DNA from: Corynebacterium occultum
GTDB taxonomy: Bacteria > Actinomycetota > Actinomycetes > Mycobacteriales > Mycobacteriaceae
Assembly: GCF_009734425.1 (NCBI RefSeq)
Contig: NZ_CP046455.1
Coordinates: forward strand, 62,001 to 126,000
Direction of reading: 5' to 3'
DNA length: 64,000 nucleotides
The notes under the pieces: model-generated
Seen by the model: the letters and a program-made list of their open reading frames with translations, nothing else
Told to the model about the DNA's origin: nothing
Database searches by the model: none
Position numbers and translations under genes: made by a program
Shown here: positions 61,082 through 64,000 of the stretch, piece by piece
How the letters are laid out: each line of letters opens with the position of its first letter
Position numbering within the stretch: position 1 is the stretch's first letter

Positions 61082-61388
61082 GGTGGGGGCGAGGCTAGCA
61101 GGGAAGATGCCGAATTTGTGGGAACTCCGTGAGTTCTGGGGCGAGTCTGAGTCGCATAGATGGAGGTGCTTTTGGGAGGGTTTCCGGGTGCTGGGAGTGG
61201 GCTGAAAGAGTGGGCTTCAGGAAGGGGTCCTCGGGGTCTTGGCACGATATCTACCGGGAATCACTGCTTATCGACGCCCTGCCTTCCGCGGCCTGGTATC
61301 GATCAGCAGGGCACCTCAAGGTCAGGGCGATTTTCCCCCCGTGAAATACTCGGGGGATATCAGATAAGCACTGTCCAGGAGGACCACC
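61082..61388. other. Divergent intergenic region
   Basis: About 300 bases with no gene recognised; it holds the promoters of the RDD and nuclease genes and one GCTTATCGACG word (61266-61276). Confidence 0.45.
61266..61276 (+). repeat. GCTTATCGACG word, copy 7
   Basis: Exact copy in non-coding DNA upstream of the HNH nuclease lipoprotein gene, followed by CC as in copies 1, 3 and 4. Confidence 0.6.
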
Positions 61389-62471
61389 ATGATGTTGCGG
61401 CGTTTACTCGGAGTTGGCGGAGCGGGCCTGGTACTGACCTTGGGCCTCAGCGCCTGCGGTCCGGTTGAAAATGAAGTACCTGAGCTTTCCCAATCCTCAA
61501 GTTCCTCGATTGCCACCAGCGAATCCACCACCCCGGACGCGTCGCCTGCCCCGGAGCAGGAGGCTGAGGCAGATCCCGGCGAGACAGATTCCGGTGAGGA
61601 AGCCACCCCTGAGGCGGGCACCGCGGCGGCCGCGCTGGAGAACCTTGCGGTCAAGGGCCGTGCCCCGAAGACCGGTTATGAGCGGGAGCTGTTTGGTCCT
61701 GCCTGGGCGGATGTGGATCACAACGGTTGTGACACCCGCAATGACATTCTCGCCCGCGATCTGGAGAACGAGACCTTCCGGCCCGGAACCCAGGATTGTG
61801 TGGTGCTCACCGGGTTGCTCGCCGATCCCTTCACCGCCACCGAGATCCATTTCCAACGTGGCCAGGACACCTCCACAGCAGTTCAGATCGACCATGTGGT
61901 CGCTCTTTCCGACGCCTGGCAAAAAGGCGCACAGCAGCTCGATGAGGAGCAGCGTCGTCAGTTCGCCAATGATCCGCTGAACCTGCTGGCGGTGGACGGC
62001 CCCAGCAACTCCCAGAAGGGTGATGGTGACGCCGCAACCTGGCTGCCGCCGAACCGCGCTTTCCGTTGTGACTATGTGTCCCGGCAGATCGCGGTGAAGG
62101 CCCGCTACCAGCTGTGGATCACCGCTGCGGAGAAGGACGCCATGTCCACGGTGCTGGGTAACTGCCCCGCCCACCCCCTCCCGGATGATGTCAACGCGAA
62201 CACCGCTTATCAGGTGACCACCACCGGTACGCAGTTTCCGGCGACCGAGGTAGCTCCGGAAGAACAGCCGATCGAGGTTCCCGCGGCACCGGCCAATGAT
62301 GCTGAGGTGCTTCCGGCGGCAGTCCCGGAAACGGCGGATACCGCCACCGACCCCCGTTTCAGCAGCTGTGCCAAGGCGAAGGCAGCCGGTCATGGACCTT
62401 ATGTGTCCGGTGTGGACGTGGAGTACAACTGGTACCGCGATGGGGATAATGACGGCATCAACTGCGAATAG
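61389..62471 (+). CDS. HNH nuclease (DUF1524) lipoprotein with C-terminal Excalibur domain
   Basis: The 360-residue protein has a lipoprotein signal (LLGVGGAGLVLTLGLSAC, Cys23) and an acidic Ser/Glu-rich linker (residues 35-85). A DUF1524/HNH-type nuclease domain follows (YERELFGPAWADVDHNGCDTRNDILARDL, IDHVVALSDAW, NLLAVDGPSNSQKGD), then a spacer and a C-terminal Excalibur calcium-binding motif (DVEYNWYRDGDNDGINCE). It is predicted to be anchored outside the cytoplasmic membrane, where it could degrade external DNA for nutrition or as a barrier to incoming DNA. Confidence 0.88.
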   Translation: MMLRRLLGVGGAGLVLTLGLSACGPVENEVPELSQSSSSSIATSESTTPDASPAPEQEAEADPGETDSGEEATPEAGTAAAALENLAVKGRAPKTGYERELFGPAWADVDHNGCDTRNDILARDLENETFRPGTQDCVVLTGLLADPFTATEIHFQRGQDTSTAVQIDHVVALSDAWQKGAQQLDEEQRRQFANDPLNLLAVDGPSNSQKGDGDAATWLPPNRAFRCDYVSRQIAVKARYQLWITAAEKDAMSTVLGNCPAHPLPDDVNANTAYQVTTTGTQFPATEVAPEEQPIEVPAAPANDAEVLPAAVPETADTATDPRFSSCAKAKAAGHGPYVSGVDVEYNWYRDGDNDGINCE

Positions 62472-62756
62472 TTTTTCCGGAGCACCATCTTCCGTCCCTG
62501 CCGGGGAGTTGGTGCCCCCCCCTGGTGTGCCGGGGACAACCCTTGTTTTCCGCGTCACCCCTGCTTAATGACAAGATGTGAAAATCTTCCCATGCTGCCT
62601 GGCCACGTATTAACCTGGGTGGGGTATCTGAACCTTGAGCAGGGGGAGGCCACCATGGCGTCGATGATTGCGTCTGAATGTGCGCCCACGCTTTTCACCG
62701 CTGGGGATGATCAGATCAGGGCGGGCAATAGCCGCCGGGTTCAGGTGGGCTGAGCA

Positions 62757-63848
62757 ATGCGCACCTTCGGTGTCGAGGAGGAGCTGCTCCTGGTCGACGC
62801 GTACAGTCTCGCCCCCTTGCCCCGGGCGGAAAGTCTGGTGGCCCGCCACCGCTCCTCCGCAGCCGCCGAGCCGGAGATCACCCTGGAGTTCAAGCAGGAA
62901 CAGATTGAGGTGGTCTCCCGACCTCAGCTTACCTTCCAGGGACAGCTTTCCGCCATCCGACAGGGCCGGGAACTTGCGGATCGTGCCGCCGCCACGCTGG
63001 GAGGCAGGGTGATCGCGTTGCCCACCATCCCCGGCCCGATAGCCACCCACCTGGTGCATAATCCTCGCTTCCGCCGAATCGACCAGAGTTTCGGGCTGAC
63101 CTCTGATGAGCAGTTCACCTGCGCCTTTCACGTCCATGTGAGGGTGTATTCCCGGGAGGAGGCGGTGGCGGCGCTGGATCGGGTCCGAGTGTGGCTGCCC
63201 ACCTTGATGGCATTGAGCGCGAACTCCCCTTTTTGGCAGGGATCGGACACCGGCTTCGCCTCCTACCGTTATCAGGCGTGGAACCGCTGGCCGATGACCG
63301 GGCCAACTGATTACGCCGGTTCAGTGGAAGCCCATGACAGGCACCTGGCAGCCTTGCTTGACACCGGGGTGCCGCTGGACGTCGGCATGCTCTACTTCGA
63401 TGCCAGGCTCTGCGATCATCAGCCCACCCTGGAGGTACGGGTCACCGATGTGTGTATGAAAGCTGAGCATGCCGCGGCCCTGGCTGTGATGGTCCGTGCC
63501 CTGGTTGAGAGCGCTGCCCGATCCTGGCAGGCGGAACTCCCGGCACCCCAGGTATCCACCTCCCTGCTCCGGGCCTGGTCCTGGCGGGCCAGCCGCGACG
63601 GGGTTCAGGAGCAGCTCCATCTGCCCACCACGGGGCGCCCCGCTCCGGCTGCTGAGGTGGTTGCCGCCCTGCTGGCCGAGATCCGCCCGGTGCTGGTTGA
63701 GTACGGCGAAGCAGAAGTGGTGGAGGAGATGCTGAGGGAGCTGTTGAATGGTGGCTCTGGGGCGGTGCGCCAGCGTGAGGTGTTCGCCGAGACCGGTGAC
63801 CTCCGTGAGGTGCTGGCCTTCGCCCTGGAGACAACGCATCGGGCCTAA
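62757..63848 (+). CDS. Carboxylate-amine ligase, YbdK/GCS2 family
   Basis: The 363-residue protein starts [12 protein letters not shown], the signature of the YbdK/glutamate-cysteine ligase 2 family. It has [43 protein letters not shown] and the C-terminal [11 protein letters not shown]. Members join glutamate or similar acids to amines using ATP; YbdK itself has weak glutamate-cysteine ligase activity. The substrate is uncertain; actinobacteria use mycothiol rather than glutathione. The 285 bases upstream hold no clear gene. Confidence 0.92.
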   Translation: MRTFGVEEELLLVDAYSLAPLPRAESLVARHRSSAAAEPEITLEFKQEQIEVVSRPQLTFQGQLSAIRQGRELADRAAATLGGRVIALPTIPGPIATHLVHNPRFRRIDQSFGLTSDEQFTCAFHVHVRVYSREEAVAALDRVRVWLPTLMALSANSPFWQGSDTGFASYRYQAWNRWPMTGPTDYAGSVEAHDRHLAALLDTGVPLDVGMLYFDARLCDHQPTLEVRVTDVCMKAEHAAALAVMVRALVESAARSWQAELPAPQVSTSLLRAWSWRASRDGVQEQLHLPTTGRPAPAAEVVAALLAEIRPVLVEYGEAEVVEEMLRELLNGGSGAVRQREVFAETGDLREVLAFALETTHRA

Positions 63849-64000
63849 CGGGATTGTCCCGGTGAGTGTTCCCTGCCGGGGTTTCTCAGAGGTGGTGAAC
63901 TCGCTGCCAAAGCCACCCGTTGAGGCAGGGGAAGGCTCAGGCAGGCCCCCCATTTTCAGCCTCTTCCTTAGCTCCCGGCATCGGACTAGGCTCAAAATCA

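Noticed and set aside
62568..62753. Small forward frame between the HNH lipoprotein and the YbdK-type gene
   Set aside because: No ribosome site, no hydrophobic or family pattern, and composition like non-coding DNA.
1..64000. CRISPR arrays, rRNA genes, prophage structural genes
   Set aside because: No regularly spaced direct repeats, no rRNA-like sequence and no capsid, tail or terminase genes were seen.

Overview
The window looks like chromosomal DNA of a GC-rich actinobacterium, most likely a Corynebacterium. The evidence is a partial FhaA-type gene at the left edge, a four-gene MksFEBG/Wadjet (JetABCD) operon as in Corynebacterium glutamicum, a biotin synthase followed by the actinobacterial BsaP auxiliary protein, an FbpABC-type iron uptake operon, and a near-perfect parS site (31307-31322). 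FhaA and parS both suggest a position not far from the replication origin. The species cannot be named from sequence alone.

Layout. 1-2.9 kb: partial fhaA, tRNA-Leu(CAG), a complete IS5-type element with inverted ends and a TTA target duplication, and a small toxin-antitoxin pair. 3.2-7.6 kb: a 3-(3-hydroxyphenyl)propionate-type operon (hydrolase, extradiol dioxygenase, FAD monooxygenase) with a divergent TetR regulator and a clear operator on the promoter. 7.6-14.3 kb: an accessory, decayed zone. It holds a frameshifted IS1380-type element, a truncated Ltp (superinfection-exclusion type) lipoprotein, a cold-shock gene, a secreted protein, an IS3 transposase stub, a less GC-rich two-gene unit resembling a bacteriocin precursor plus a broken membrane protein, and a DUF2254 gene with stop codons.

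14.3-24.1 kb: a FUSC exporter; an SbnA-like enzyme translationally coupled to a 947-residue fusion of an FAD/NAD(P)-binding domain and a PLP decarboxylase (a candidate small-molecule or metallophore pathway with a possible Zur box); a manganese catalase with an ATP-grasp partner; and an exported metallo-beta-lactamase-fold lipoprotein. 23.4-26.7 kb: a Crp/Fnr regulator, a CxxC metallochaperone and a P1B ATPase with an unusual CPG motif. The last two each carry an Fnr-like box placed exactly the same distance from a -10 box. 26.7-36.8 kb: mostly single housekeeping or accessory genes, with parS inside.

37-43.5 kb: the Wadjet/Mks anti-plasmid condensin operon. 43.5-53.1 kb: App1-type phosphatase, iron ABC transporter, MDR reductase, DinB-like protein, M20 peptidase, and bioB-bsaP under paired inverted operators. 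53.3-59.5 kb: an apparent catabolic cluster (amidohydrolase, IclR regulator, aromatic-acid-type MFS carrier, acetoacetyl-CoA synthetase, SDR), which may complement the phenylpropionate operon. 59.6-63.8 kb: membrane proteins, an exported HNH nuclease lipoprotein with an Excalibur domain, and a YbdK-type carboxylate-amine ligase.

Across the window an 11-base word, GCTTATCGACG, occurs seven times on both strands, inside and outside genes. That is far more than chance predicts, and its role is unknown.
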